NCBI GenBank assembly: GCA_000934385.1
Contig: KN880536.1
Span: 16,930 to 80,929, forward strand
Direction of reading: 5' to 3'
Source of the DNA: Cylindrobasidium torrendii FP15055 ss-10
Taxonomy: Eukaryota; Basidiomycota; Agaricomycetes; Agaricales; Physalacriaceae
DNA: 64,000 bases
Shown here: positions 44,842 through 58,091 of the stretch, piece after piece
Layout: the number at the start of each line of letters is the position of its first letter
Numbering within the stretch: position 1 is the first letter of the stretch
Translations under genes and position numbers: made by a program
Notes under the pieces: model-generated
What the model saw: the letters and a program-made list of their open reading frames with translations, nothing else
What the model was told of the DNA's origin: nothing
Databases searched by the model: none

Positions 44842-47800
44842 CTAGTTGAGATACCCCCGACACTTCACCGCCCCACACAAACACGGGATCTTGTTATCCT
44901 CCTCGATCGGGAAATGGTAGTCTACCCAAAGCGTCAGCACACCCGCATCACCGCCGCCCGCGTCACGAGAAAAACCACACGCAACAAAGCAGAAACTACA
45001 ACGCCGCCTCCGCACAAGCAAGCAGCCACCGCCCCCACATCACCACAAATAAAGCACAGAAACCCCAGTCGCCACAAAGCAAAAAGAAACAGCAAAAACG
45101 CACCATACGTAATCTCATCCCCAACCCCGATCTCCCTCCTTGCATAAATCACAATCTTCTTCTCCCCGCTGATGGTGATGATCTTCGCGGTGCAGTTCGG
45201 GTCGCAGGAGTGGTTGATCAGGCGGCTGTAGCAGAAAGTAGGAGGGGTGAGTGTCAGTACGAGAGGCATGGGAAGAGGGAGGGAATGATGGAGGAGGGTG
45301 AGGTGAGGTGAGCAAGCGGGCATGAGGGAGGGAGGGGAGAGAAAGCGTAAGAGAAAAGAGGGAAGAGGGAAGAGGCGCGCTTGAAAAAGAGAGAAAGGCA
45401 AAGCAAAACGCAAGACACCACAAAGCCAAGTCAAGCACACGAAGAAAGCAAAAAAAAAACGCACCCCAAATTCCCCCTCTTCGTCGCATCCACCACACTC
45501 GCCTCATCGATCCTAAACAAATACGAACTCCCGATCCCTTGCCTCTCATACTCCCGCTCGCGCTTGTCCGCGACACTTCCGCGGACGACTTCGCCCACGT
45601 ATTCGATGACCATTTCGCCTGTTGGTGTGGATTAGCGCACTGCAACACGCGGGATGCAGGGAAGGAGAGTGAAGAGGGAGGGGAAGGAGGGAGGAGGAGG
45701 GAGGAGAGGCAGCTCTTTCGTATGCATGGAAGAAGGAGCAAGCGAGAGATAAGCAGTGAGAAGGGTTGGCGACTGCCAATCGCGAAGACAAGTAAGTGGG
45801 TGCCCATGGGAAAAAAAGACACGCGATGAAGAAAAGCCATCGAACCCAACATCAAAAAACAAAAAACGAACCTTTACTGATCCCCTCCTCCGCATACAAC
45901 CCCCAATCATGTATCGCGCTCCTCGAAAACTTCAAACTCTTCTTCCGGCTCTGCAGCTGGTTGAACTTCAGCGCCTCTCCCTCCTCCGCGGCAGCTGGGG
46001 TTGGGGTAGCGCGGCCACTCCTCGATCGGCCATTCGATGCTCCTGCTGTTACTCCGGATCCGTCGTCAGCAGCACCATACGTCCCCCCTACTACATCTCC
46101 GCCTCCCATGGTACCCCCGCCTATCATATTCGAAGAGGCAGCCCCCTCCCTCTCCCTCAAACTCAAACTCAAAACCCTCTGCATCTGATTCGCATCCTCC
46201 ACCTCCTGCTGCCTCCTCCTCGCATCCGCCCTCGACGCCCTCGAGCTCCGCACACTCGCACCGCCCGCTGTCCCGCTCACACCGCCGCTCTCCAGGTTCC
46301 GCTGGGCTTGGGCTTTCTTTGTGGAGGTTGATGTGGAGGTGGAGGGGGTTGAGGTCTAGAGAAGAAGAGAAGGGTTAGGGTTTTAGGTACGACAACATAA
46401 ACATGGTAGCATGGGGAGAGGAAAAAGACAGGAGCGCGCGTAGGTAGGTAGGTAGCTTAGCAAAAAAGAAAGAAGCAACGTACCAAACAACCACCACCAG
46501 CAGCAACCTTACTATCCGCCGCCGCCCGCGCAGCCATATGCTCGATATACCCCGCCTTCTCCTCCGGCTTGATCTCGTAGTACCCCTCGGTGCGGGCAGC
46601 GCCGGAGCGGTGCGCGCGGTACCCCGCGAGGACGTGCTGTTGGGATTCTAAGGAGGGGGTTGGGGGTGAGCACGAGTCGGTGAGCGAGGTGAGAGAGCGA
46701 GTAAGCCCAGGACGAATGTAAGATGGGAAGAAGGGAGAGCGAAATGAGTTAAGGTGAGGAGGAAGGCGTGAGTGAGGAAGACAGGGTGAGAGAGCGAGTA
46801 CGCGTAGTACAAGGAAAAGGAGCAACGACGTACCATATCCATCTTCATACCCCCCTGCACCCTCCCCGTCTTCGGAGGAGTCCTCAAGCGAAGCATACCC
46901 AAGCGCAACACGCGCATACCACCTATCCTCGTCGTCCTCGAGTACGCCGCCTTTGCCGAGGATGCCTGTGAGGTCGACTGCGATGGTGCGTCAGCGGATT
47001 CGAATGGGATAGAGGGGAGCAAGAAAAGGCATAACAGCGAAGAGCGAAGCAGGAGAAAAGACATAGAACGAAGCGGGAGAAAGGCATAGAGAGGAAAGAA
47101 ACAACACCCACCTTCAGGCACCACCACCACACTCGCCTGAGGCGTCCTCGGGCTCATCTCAACGTCCACATCCATCCTCGGGAGCGCAAAGTCCTCTTCA
47201 GGGAAAGAGGAAGAGGGTGATGAGTGTACTGCAGGAGGAACATCGAGCTCCTCGTCGTCGTCCTTGTGAGATTCCAGTTCGAGGTGTGCGGCAGGGATAT
47301 CGAACTGTCCTGAAGCTGTCTCGACATGCACATCGAACTCGTCTGAGCGATGAGATTCATGTCCAGGATGTACATCGTCTTCATCTTCACTCTCCACCAC
47401 CACCCTCCGCGCCGGTACAGCAGAGGAAGCAGAAGCAGACGCGGCAATCCTCCTCGCAACCCTCTCCGCCGCACTCTCCTCCACTCGCGCAGATGGAGAG
47501 TCGTCTGTTCGCACCTTCTTCTTCTTCGGCGCCGGAGGAGCGACATCGACGCTGGAATCCAGCGGTGCAGCTTTTCGTTTCTTTGTTTTCTTTTCCTGCT
47601 TAGCAGACGCCATCGCCTCTCTCTCCTTCTCCTCCTCCTTCCGCCGATCTTCTTCTCGCTGCTCTTTCTCCTTCCTATCCCTTTCGAGCTGCTTCTCCTT
47701 CTCCTTCTCCCTCTCCGCCTGCCGCTGCTGCTTCACAACCCTCCTCTCCTTCCTCTCCCTCATCCGACTCTGCATCGCCGCAGCCAACGCCTCCTCCTCC

Positions 47801-50800
47801 TCCCTCACCTTCTTCTCTTCCTCTTCTCTTTCCTTTCTTGCTTCCTCTTCTCTTTCTTTTTCTTTCTCCCTAGCTTCCTTGATGTGCATTGCCCCTTGAG
47901 CAGCATCCTGTCCCACAGCGTTGGGATTGGCGGCTGTAAATCCGCCGACGTTGGGAGTGGTGGTATCAGCGCCGACGGCAGAAGTGGGAACCTCCCGCGG
48001 CTTCTTCTTCTGTATCTTCATCCCCTTGAGCGCAGAAAGACCAGGCTTCGGCGCACTTCGCTTTTCCGCGTCTAGAGAGAAGGAAAATCACGTCAGATTG
48101 GTCATCCCAAATTCACCGGCGAAAAGCAAGGAAAAGAACAACTCCAACATTCGAAGAAAACTCCACAAAGACAAAGAACGCGAAAGCAAACGTACCCTCA
48201 CTCCCACCCTGCCCTCCACCCCTAACAAACTCCCCCTCAACAGCCCTCCTACCCACGGCCCTAACCACCGGCTTAACACACTTCTCCATCACATCCCTCA
48301 CCAGCTGCGCCTTCAGCTCCTCAAACACCATGCGCTGTGCAGTGGAAAGGAGGTCTGCGTCTGTGAATGTGCGTGGTGGTAATGGTGATGTGGATGAAGA
48401 AGGGTACCGGTGAGGAATGGGTGAGCTGCTATGAGGTCCAAAGTGATGAGGACGCTGGCTACCATACGGCGAATGCTGGTCTTGGGAATGAGCACCCCAG
48501 GCGTGAGAAGGACGCTGCTCATCGTGATGCGAGTACGGACGGTCCCCTCGGTCCCTCCAACTCTCGCGCCGCCGACTCATCGGGACATACGGTTCCCTCG
48601 GCCTGCGCGCAGCGCCATCCGCCCATCTATCTTTCTCTCTGTCGCGCGTGTACTCTCTGTCACGGTCACGCGAGTGTTCCCATCCACGCGTTCTCCATTC
48701 CCGACTACCCTCCCGGCCAAAGCGCGAATCCTCCCTTTCTCGCGAAAACGCCCTATCCTTGCCGTGTGGCGATTCTTCTCTTCTGGGTATCGAACCTGAA
48801 CTTTCCCCCATCTTCGTCTCTACACCTGATGCAGACCCCGTCCTCGTCTCTCCCGGTATAGGCGTCGCACCCCCCTCCCCATCCATCTGTTCCATCTCCA
48901 CCTCCAACCTCCTCCTCCTCTCCCTCTCCCTCCTAATCCCCTCCAACCGCTCATCCACCCTCTCCGGCGGGGCACGCATCGACTCCGCACGCAGAAGCGG
49001 AACGACAGGCGGGAGCACACCCACAGGTTTCATCGGGAGGCCCATCGGATTGTTGCTCGGCGGCGGCGCTGCCGGAAGCGCTTGTGGTGTCCTCCCTCCC
49101 GCTCCTCCCGCAAGAACCGGAGTCGAAGTCGCTTTGGAAAGAGCAATCACCGGCACAGCCTTCGCCAACGACGCATTCCCCGCATCCTCCCTCGCCCTCC
49201 TCTCCAACTCCCTCAGTACAGCCCTACACTTGGTCTTCTTCTCGTCATCGAACGTGACGTTGACGTCCTCGCAGCCGCCACCGAGGGCACTGCGCATCGA
49301 GGGGTTGAGACCGCGGATTTCGTCTGCTCCGCTGCTTCCTGCTCCCGCCCCATCACACGCCCCCCTCCAAACCCTCCCCGCATCCTCCTCGGTCCAAAAC
49401 TCCACCACAACCACCCCAAGCGTACTCCCCGTCCTCTGGTCAATCTTATTCTCAAACACCTTCGGGGTCGCAAAGTTACTTATATACTCCCGCAGGGCGC
49501 GGTGGCTCACAAAGGGGGATAGGTTTGTGAAGAGGAGCGTGCGTGGGGGAGGGGGGAGTCCGGGGCCGGCGGTGAGGGGGTCGTACTACGATGGGAGGTA
49601 AGCATGCGGAGCGACGAATAGAGGAACGAGGAATAGAAGAACGAAGGATAAAAAAACGAAGAGTGGAAAAACGATGATAGGAAAAGCAAACGCACCTCCC
49701 AATTCAAAAGGTACACCTCATCCCTCTTCCTCCTCCCCCTCTCCCTCCCTCTCACACGCGGATCCTTCACCTCCCCAACGACCTTCTCCCTCACTTCCAC
49801 CACTTCCCCTCCTTCTTCTTCGTCTTTCCTTTCTCCTTCGTCTTTCCTTTCTCCTTCGTCTTTCCCTTCCCCTCCTTCTCCTTCTCCTTCTCCTTCGTGT
49901 TTCCGTTCTGCTCCTTCCCCAGGCACCCGAACCCACGCCCCATCCTCAAGCACCTCCCCATCATACCGCACCACCATCCTCCCGCCCGCCTTCACCCTAT
50001 CCTCCGGAAGCACCTTCACCAACAATTCCCAATAACTCTTCGTCTTCACCCCGCGAATAAGGGAGCGGTCTCCATCGCCTTTCCCGTCCCACAGCACGCG
50101 GAAATCTCGGCGGGAAGGGTCCTTGAGAGGGTATGGAGGTGGGAGGTACGCTTTTTCTTCTTCCTTTTTCTCTCCTCTTTCTGCTTCGAGCGAGGGTGGC
50201 GTTTTCAATTGAGGTGCGTCGTGCTGCGCGGGAGGAGAACGTCGAACATCCCACCGCCTCTTCGTCTTTTCCCCTCCCGTAGCCGCGAAAGACACACTTT
50301 CCGCTGCAGCATCGTCCTGCAAGCGCACATCAGCACCTACAGCGCTATACCCGTCATCAGCACCTACACCAGCGTCAAAGTCGCCTTGCTCCTGCTCCCA
50401 ACCAAACCCAAACTCAACATCAAACTGCTCAAAATCACCAGCCGCAAACGGGACCTCCCCAGCACTCTTCGGTCGCGCAGGTAACGACGGGTGCATCTTC
50501 TTCGCCGCTTCTCTATGGCTCGGTCCCGCCACATGTGCTGCTGGCCTACTAGTGGTGCTGCCAAACGCTGCTGTGCTACTTGTTGATGCTCCATGCGCCC
50601 AGCTCGACGCTGCTGTACCACTTCCCGACGCCCCCGCAAGCCCCATCCGTATAGACACCCTCGGCGGCTCAGGAGGCGGCGGAACACTCGGTGGAGGCGG
50701 CAGAGGCTGACTCCTCGGTTCCGGCGGAGGCGCATGGCTCGGAGGCGGAGGCGGAGGCTGACTCCTCGGCTCTGGCGGCATCAACGCTGTCAGTGGTGCC

Positions 50801-51677
50801 CCGCTCATCATCGTCGACGCTACGCCACTGCTACTCGTCGCAGGCATCTTCCTCAACCCAAACGAAATCTTCTCCACCCGGTCCGCAGCAACCTCCTTCG
50901 GGATCGGCGGAGGCGCTTCAGACGGCGGCGGAGGCGGAGGTGGGGCCTCTGGTTGCGGTGGGGGAGGAGGAAGTGGGTGTTGTTCTGGTCGTAGAAGAGG
51001 GTTGGGGAGGGCGAGGTCCGGGCGGGCAAAGGGAGGGTTGGGGTGGGGGTGGGCTATGTGAAAGCGTGAGTAATGAACCTCGAATGTGTGTAGGGTGTAG
51101 GAACTAAGAAAAGTGCATGCAAAGATACTGTAGAAGCACACCAAGCAAAGCAAGAAGAATGCACGAAGCACTCCTCCAACCCCTCCAGGGCCACACCCAA
51201 GCCTCCCCAGTCACCACACGAAGAACGAATCACCACACCAACCCCAACCCAATCACCACACAAAGAAACCGCAGGGAACGAAAGCAAAGCAAAGTAAACA
51301 AACGCACCACCAATCCCCATCCCCTTCTTCACACCTACACCCACACCCACACCGGCACTCGGAAAGAACGCGGCCGCGGCAGCGCTTCTTCCTCCATTGC
51401 CTGCTCCCGTGCTTCTTGCTCCTGCTACTCCTGCTCCGCCATTGCCTCTCCCTTCATTGCTCTCTGCAGATGGCGGAGGCGGCGGTGGTGGTGGTAATGA
51501 TGCCGGCGGCGCTCCTCCCGGCGGTGGCGGAGGTGGTGGTAATGATGCCGGAGGCGGAGGCGGAGGCGCTGAAGCTACAGGCGTAAACCCCGAGCTGAGC
51601 GCGCGGGGTCCTGTTGGCGCTCCCCTGCTCCTCGCGCTGTTGTTGGCGTAGTTATTGTGGTTGTTGTTGTAGGACAT
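44842..51677 (-). CDS. SET1: SET1 histone H3-lysine-4 methyltransferase (COMPASS)
   Basis: Long multi-exon minus-strand gene. The start at 51677 gives [19 protein letters not shown] and a proline/glycine-rich N-terminus. In order: a further Pro-rich region (50.6-51.0 kb); Set1-type sequence VYLLNWE; an RRM-like domain ([20 protein letters not shown], near 49.4-49.55 kb); a Ser/Arg/Glu-rich central region; [15 protein letters not shown]; a highly charged coiled coil at 47.55-47.9 kb; an n-SET stretch ([18 protein letters not shown]); and the SET domain at the end. The SET domain shows [47 protein letters not shown]-like DEITYDYHFP, and post-[16 protein letters not shown]. These match Set1 rather than other SET families because of the RRM and n-SET. 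Set1 acts in the nucleus in COMPASS to mark active promoters. I did not fix every exon boundary in the low-complexity part. Confidence 0.94.
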
Positions 51678-53352
51678 CCTACTTGGTCCGTTGTAGAAGA
51701 TATCGAATGAGGATGTGTGTGTTGTCTTGAACGCGGCGCGTGTTGTGTTGTGCTGTTCGTGATGAGGCGCTGCCAATATGTGTTGTGATGAGGCGCTGCA
51801 AAGCAAACCATATAAGTACACATGAAAGAGATGTATAGCGGAAGCCGAAAGACATGTATAGCGGAAGCCGAGGGCGTGTATAGTGGGAGCCGGTAGCGGA
51901 TGGAATGCTCAACGTTCAGCGATGAATGATGCGATGCATACAACAACAGATGAACCGAGTGAATAATGCTCCGCGTACAAGGATGGAAAAGCAAAAGAAC
52001 ACACACACACACCTCTTCTTCTCCTTCTCACGCGAGAGAGGAAATCTTGCTACTGCAACGCGGTGAATCCTTCTGCTACTGCAACGCGGCGTATCCCTCC
52101 TCTTTTGCACTGCGACTCGTATACACGCAAGAACTCTACCACAAAGATCAAATCAGAATACGCCCCTCACGGACGAGACGGGTTAGAGGGACGCACCAAA
52201 AGATGGATTGCCCTTTCTCTGACCCTGCTTCAGCTAGCAGCTTTAATTCTTTCTGCACTGGCCCTGTATCCCCACGTTTCCTTCTCCTTAGCGCTTCCTT
52301 CTAGGTAGACGCGTTCTCCTTTCTCTGTATCTCCGCGTTCACGTCTGTCCGCGTCACCTCGCTCCAATGCAAGAGTTCGTCCACACGCGGCGTCGTTCGT
52401 CGGTCACACGGAATCGACGTTCACAGTCAAGGTCAGAAAGCCTCCGATCACGTCACTTCTCACGATCGCGCGGCAAGGAGGGAGGGAATAAACACGGGCA
52501 AATAGTGTAGACGTTTAAATTCTTGAGTGTAAAGTTGTATGTATGTTGTAGACTGTATGAGATTCCGCCAATCTGCGTTACGTACATCCTGTATTATAGC
52601 CTACTTACAAGTTACTTATCCTCAGTCGACTGCCAAGCTCATTCATCCCGCCCACGGGGCCACTGACCACTGCTCTGGTAGAATGTAGAGTTCACATCCT
52701 ATACCCCCCCTTCCCCATATGCAATGCATCTTCAACTTGCTTTCCTCTTCCCCTCCTCCTCTGCTCCTCTGCTCCTCCTCCACTGCCCCAATAAGTATTC
52801 GCACACGTGCCTCTACTTCGAAAAAAAAAAAAAACACACGAATGCGCGTCTACACGCGTACCCCATAACGACGAGTCGTCCAGCGCTGACCGCGGGAGAG
52901 GAATAAATATATATTAGTGCACATGAGGTCGAGACGTTGGTGAAATATACACAGAACTTTCATCATTGTAAGATAAGTTAAGTAAGAGTAAGAATGTAGC
53001 AGGCGCATCATAATCCAGGCGTAAATCGCCACTGGACTCGGATGTCTAAACGCTGACGGTAGACTCGAGCGCAAAGCCTGGTACAGTATTACACCACACC
53101 GAACCCAAGCATTCTCGACTTCAAGCTTTCGTTTTACATAACTTCTCTTTCCTCTTCACGCCGTATAAGTACCACATCCGCAAACTCAGACGAGCATCCG
53201 ACACGCATACATATAAAAAAAAGGTCCATGTATGTACATGCGGTTCCACAAACTAACGAACTACAAACGTTATGTTGTTATACACAGCACCTATGTTGTT
53301 AGAATACACAGCACCATGATACGATATGTACCAAAGCCGAGCCTTAAGTTAA
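51678..53352. other. SET1 upstream region and spacer
   Basis: No gene supported. CT/GA-rich simple sequence is frequent. Bases 52433-52515 resemble 24710-24810. A poly-A run lies near 52820. Confidence 0.45.
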
Positions 53353-54606
53353 TCAGCTTCGCCACCCCCCAGCCCCGCTAAACGACTGCGATCCGTCCTT
53401 GGTGTGCTGTGCGAAGAAAAAAAACATCGTCAGGTTGAGTTTTCGAGCAAAGATACACGTGCGCCATGGCAAGCGAAAGGGCATGGCAATGGAACAAGAC
53501 GGATGTCCGAGCAAAAATGCAGCGCAAAATCACCCACAACAAGAAGAACGAGTACAAGAGAAAGAGCTCAGCTTACCTGAGCTACATGCGCAGGCGGAGG
53601 TCCCGGCGGAGGGCTATACTGGCCCGAGGCTTGAGGCGGAGGACTCGATGGCTGCAAAAGCAGTCAGCACACGCACACACTCGCACGCGTGGGAAAGGAG
53701 GAGAGCACAAGAGAAAGAGAAATAGCCGCGCAGGAAAGGAACGCGAAGAGAAGGAGAAGGAAGAAGAAACGTACGGGAGGATACACCGTTCCAGGCGGTG
53801 GACCAGCAGGCTATAACAACATCCGCGTCAGCATCAGCACTCAAGATACCCGTACAGCAACCAAGACCGCAACGCAAGAAGATGTGGAAGAAAGGAAGGG
53901 AGGGACGTACAGGAGCATAAGAAGCCTGATACGGACTGCTTCCATCATCCGCTTTCCCTCCTCCTCCAGTATACGGCGGCGGCGCAGGCCCGGCTTCCGC
54001 ATAGTATGGATTTCCTCCTGGTGCGCCATACGACTGCTGCTGACCCCACGGCGGAGCCCCATTCCCAAAGTAATACGCCCCCTGCTGCCCAGGCGGCGCG
54101 GGCTTGTAATTCTGCTGCGGGATCGTAACCATGTACCGCCGGCGCTGCCTCCGTTTGAGGGCGATAGCGAAGAGCGCGATGGCTAGGATGACGAATACGC
54201 CTGGGGGGAAGAGATTAGCTTTTGCATGATAGGTATAGGGAGAGGTAAGTGCAACCGGTATTCGGTATGGTGCACCGGTATTCGGTATGGGGAGAGGGAT
54301 GGATAGATAGTACGCGGCAAATGATAGAGAGATGGCAGGAGGAATGATGCTCTGCGTCCGCTCGAAGATAGATAGAGGAACAGGGAAAGCACACTGCGTC
54401 CAAGGAAGAGAAGATCTGGGCAAGGAGAAGAACGTACCAGCAACAACACCCCCAATGATCCTCCTCGTACTATGATCCTCGTTGTAGTCGTCACCCCAAT
54501 ATCTCTTCTCCTTCCATGTCCCTGTCTCTTTCTGCGTGGGTGTGGCTGAAACCAGAGCAGAAGCGGAAGAAAGCAATACGCAGGCGAGCGTTTGGGAAAT
54601 CATCAA
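53353..54606 (-). CDS. Single-pass membrane protein, RCR-like
   Basis: Five exons on the minus strand: 54606-54438, 54200-53911, 53810-53775, 53651-53577 and 53406-53353, coding 207 residues. A signal peptide (MISQTLACVLLSSASALVSA) leads a ~35-residue ectodomain with KRYWGDDYNEDHSTRR. The membrane helix GVFVILAIALFAIAL is stopped by KRRQRRRYM. The tail is Pro/Gly/Tyr/Gln-rich (PGQQGAYYFGNGAPPW, PPPYTGGGG, GPPPGTVYPP) and ends SQSFSGAGGWRS. This layout matches the Rcr1/Rcr2 proteins, whose PY-like motifs bind Rsp5-type ubiquitin ligases and affect chitin deposition and trafficking. The PPPY is visible. Assignment rests on layout more than on a conserved domain. Confidence 0.7.
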
Positions 54607-54984
54607 GTCGTAGCGTTGTGTGTTGTGTATTCAAAGTGGCTTGTGTAGTCTTCCAAGAAAATATGCGCAAGTCTTCCAAGAAAATAAAAGCAAGTTTTCC
54701 AAGAAATATAAAAGTGGTCGTGGTGGTAAGAAGGAGAAAGCAAAGGTGACAAACCCCGCGGATGGATCATGCATGATGCAGCGGGGGCTGTGACTACGTC
54801 ATCCTAATCCAAGGACCAAGGCTGTGCTCCGGGCTGCGGACCGTGGACCGTGGACAGTTGATTTGCTTGGAAGTTCAAGCTTGGAACAATCTTGGAAGTC
54901 ACGCGGTACCACTTGCCGAGCCTCCACACCCTTATCAAGGCGGCTAAGTACCCAGTATTTTATTGCCAAGTGCCAGTAGCCAAG
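54607..54984. other. Divergent promoter region
   Basis: Between the RCR-like and RNase P subunit genes. Short tandem repeats of TTCCAAGAAAATA occur at about 54647-54700, three copies with small changes. Confidence 0.5.
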
Positions 54985-55546
54985 ATGTCAGAAGAATCCC
55001 AAGTCGAATCAGACGAACTCCAATCCGACTATTTCATCGCCTTCACCCTCTCCCCACCCACCCCCACCCCATACACCATCCAGCGTGCTATCCAAGGTGC
55101 AATGAACCAAACCTTCGGCGTGGTGGGAGGGTCGGTGTACGTTGACGTCGTCTGGGTAGCGCAAGATGGTGCGAGGTGTGTCGTGCGGGTTGGAGATGCG
55201 AAGTGCGTTTCGTCTTTTAATTTTGCTTTGGTCTTTGGTTTTTTGTCTTCAATTCATTTTGTTCCATGACTCTTTTCCTCTGGGATTAATCCTTCGTTCC
55301 TCGTTTTTCTGTTCGTCGGACCAGCATCTATTCTTCCAACGCATGGGGCTCTCTCTTCTCCTCCTCCTTCTCCTCCTCGTTTTTTCTTTCTTTTCTCTCA
55401 CCGAGAAAAGTCTAATCAATCCATGCAGATCCGCATCCAAACTCCTCGCCGCCACCGCCTCCGCCTCCTCTTCATCCTTGAGGTTTTCGGAAAGCAAAAC
55501 GTCGAGGGTTCTAACAGACTTAACAACGAGTGTCGATTCTGCATAG
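54985..55546 (+). CDS. RNase P/MRP subunit, Rpp14/Pop5 family
   Basis: Two exons, 54985-55202 and 55429-55546, coding 111 residues. The sequence YFIAFTLSP, IQRAIQGAMNQTFGVVGG, VYVDVVWV, CVVRVG and SASKLLAATASA follows the Rpp14/Pop5 fold, which pairs with Rpp30/Rpp1-type subunits in tRNA 5' processing in the nucleus. Human and yeast Pop5 are longer, at about 160 residues, so this may be the shorter Rpp14-like member or have a trimmed end. The 226-nt intron is long for this genome. Pop5 and Rpp14 could not be told apart. Confidence 0.75.
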
Positions 55547-56079
55547 CTATGGCACTCGGAGGTCATGAAAATCAATAGAAGAGGTCTTCAATCGAAGTTC
55601 AGGCTTTTCTGCAGTGGGGTACGAGATCAACGCATCACACGCACACCCGAAGGCAGCTGGGGTCTCCGAGGGACTGAATGAAGTCGACTCTGAATCATCC
55701 CTCTGTTTGTGCCTTCCAAATCGAACATGACCTCCAACTTGACCACTTTACTTTACGCGGGGCGTGGCTTTCGATGCAATCAAACGATTACTACTAGTAT
55801 GCGACTTTCCTTATTTTTTTCTACGCGATATGTACGGCTTTCCTACTTACCCAAAAAAGGCTATGCGCGCGCGCTGAGTCTACCATTCGTAGTCTATCAA
55901 CCCTTCAGCTTCAGGTTTTAGATCTTCAACATCGTGATAGCGTCCATCAGAAGATTTACAATGTCGCGATGCAGCGGCGAAGAAGGTCCCACCATCGCCG
56001 CTGCTTTTCCCGGTGAGGTATATAAGGACGCCGAGTGGGCGTATCCATGGTCCACTGAGTAAGTCAAGGAATTGCAATT
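55547..56079. other. Intergenic, no gene seen
   Basis: Contains a TATATAAGG at about 56019, likely the TATA box of the next gene, 60 bp before its start. Confidence 0.45.
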
Positions 56080-57604
56080 ATGGCGGGAACGAAGATTTTT
56101 ATAACAGGTGGTACTGGTACGTCTTACATAACTCGTTTCCCTTCCTACCATATCCTATTTGCTTCGATGCGAGTGCTTCCCTATATTCATTCGCATAAAT
56201 TCACATCCACACACATCCCCATATACCCATACTCCGTATACTCATTCACGTCAGGCTACATCGGCGGCTCCATCCTCTCCGCACTCCTCTCCCCTTCCCG
56301 CGCATCCCAAAACCTCGACATCACCGCCCTAGTGCGCAGTGCCGAGAAGAAATCCAAGCTCGAAGCGCTCGGCGTGCGCGTCGTCCTCGGCGGGCTGAGC
56401 GATGTGCATTTGATCAGGGAGGAAGCGGGCAAGGCGGATGTCATCTTCAATACTGTACGTATCTCGTTTCTCGTTTCTCGAGTAGAGAATGAACTAACGA
56501 TGCTGCGTTCCATTTAAGGCCAACGCAGACGACCTCGAAGCCGCCAAAGCCATCCTGGAGGGCATGAAGGCGTATAAAGAACGTACGGGGAAGACAGCAG
56601 CTCTCATTCACACCGTACGCCCACTCTTTTTGCTTTCTTTACATCGCATGTATCCCTCCCCTGACGTTTGTTTCCTACTACTATATACTATATAGTCAGG
56701 CACAGGCGTCCTCGTCGCAAACATCCCCGGCCTCGTCCAAGCGTTCACCGCGCTCGCCACACCCTCCGCGGACCCAACACCCATCACGCAGTTCTTCGGT
56801 GTCCCTCCCTCCGCTTCCTCTTCCCCCGACCCAATCTATTCGGATTTGGATGTGAAAGCGATTGAGGGTCTCCCGGCGTATCAACCACACCGCGCCGTCG
56901 ACGTTGAGATCGTCAAAGCCGACGTCGGCAGCGCTGCCGTAGAGGGCGGGAAGGCAGGTGAAGGGGAAGGATACGCGAGGACGTATATCGTGCTCCCGTC
57001 GATGATATATGGCAGAGCGAGGGGTGTGGTTGTGGAGAAAGCAGGCGGGAACGGCGTGAGTGATCAGATCCCTGGGACAGTGAAGGCGTTTGTGGGGAGG
57101 GGGCAGGGTGGGGTGCTCGGCGAGGGCACGAACGTGTGGCCGAATGTGCATATCGAAGATGGTGCGTGTCTTACCCCTCTGTTCTCTTATACATATATAA
57201 CTAACTTGGATACATATGTAGTGACATCGCTCTACCTCCTCATCTTCGACTTGCTTTCCTCCCCCTCTCCTCCTCCCGAATTCGCACACGGCCGTGCAGG
57301 ATTCTACTTTGCCGAAAACGGACACCACGCCATGCTTGACGTCTACACCGCCATCGCCTCCTCCATGGCCTCGCTCGGCGTAGGCAGCCCTCTCAGCGTC
57401 GACAGCGCAGGCAGCCGCATCCCAAACGACGAAATCATGCGGATCCTCCCAGGCCCCCAGAGGCTGTCCGTCGCCACACACGTTAGGTGCAGCGCGGACC
57501 GCGGAAGGGCGTGTGGGTGGAAACCGACAAGGGGGAGGGAGGATCTGTTGGCGAGTGTGAGGGAGGAGGTCGAGGCGGCTGTCAAGGCAGTAAAGGAGTA
57601 TTAG
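56080..57604 (+). CDS. NAD(P)-binding Rossmann-fold (extended SDR/epimerase-like) protein
   Basis: Five exons: 56080-56116, 56255-56454, 56519-56614, 56696-57161 and 57222-57604, coding 393 residues. The dinucleotide-binding motif FITGGTGYIGGSIL is split by intron 1. The next strands read ITALVRSAEKKSKLEALGV and ADVIFNTANADD. The segment ALIHTSGTGVL and a downstream RTYIVLPSMIYGR (Tyr of the SDR active site region) follow, with WPNVHIEDVTSLYLLI. These resemble atypical extended SDRs related to NmrA and aldehyde-reductase-like proteins. A usual YxxxK is not clear, so it may sense cofactor rather than catalyse. The start follows a promoter with a TATA box. Confidence 0.84.
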
Positions 57605-58091
57605 TATGTATGTAAGTTTGGAAGGAAGAGATGTAAGATTAGTGGTAGTGATAGTACTTATATCTCACGGCGCAACTACCCGAAGAATTTGCTAGAAAAT
57701 CACTTTGTCACTTGTTCAGATTGCGAAGGGTAAACTTCGCCTCAACAATTGAGGTCAAAGGTAAGTTTTTTTCTACACTGAAAGCGCCAGTACACTTAAA
57801 TACAAATTTCCCTGTTTCTCAAAACCCCACGCTCAACTGCCTATCCCTACACCGGAGATTTTACATAACTAACCATCAGGTCTTATCCCATCGCAGACGT
57901 ACTAACAGAGCTTTCCAGGATCTTGCGTAGAGTCCATTCACGCAGCCTTATAAAGGCTCCGTTCACATCGGGATATTCGGCCCGAACCACGATCGGACAC
58001 GTCCCCGACACGCGTGTACTTGACTTTACTTTTACTTTTTACACTCATCCTCTCGCACATTGGACTGTAAACGTCTCGCCATCACCATACG
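57605..58091. other. Intergenic, no gene seen
   Basis: Spacer before STE24. A T/A-rich stretch near 58025-58045 may be its core promoter. Confidence 0.45.

Noticed and set aside
47350..48075. Long plus-strand leucine-rich frame opposite SET1
   Set aside because: It is the antisense shadow of the Lys/Glu-rich coiled coil of SET1.
50593..50994. Arg-rich plus-strand frame opposite SET1
   Set aside because: Shadow of the proline-rich SET1 N-terminus.
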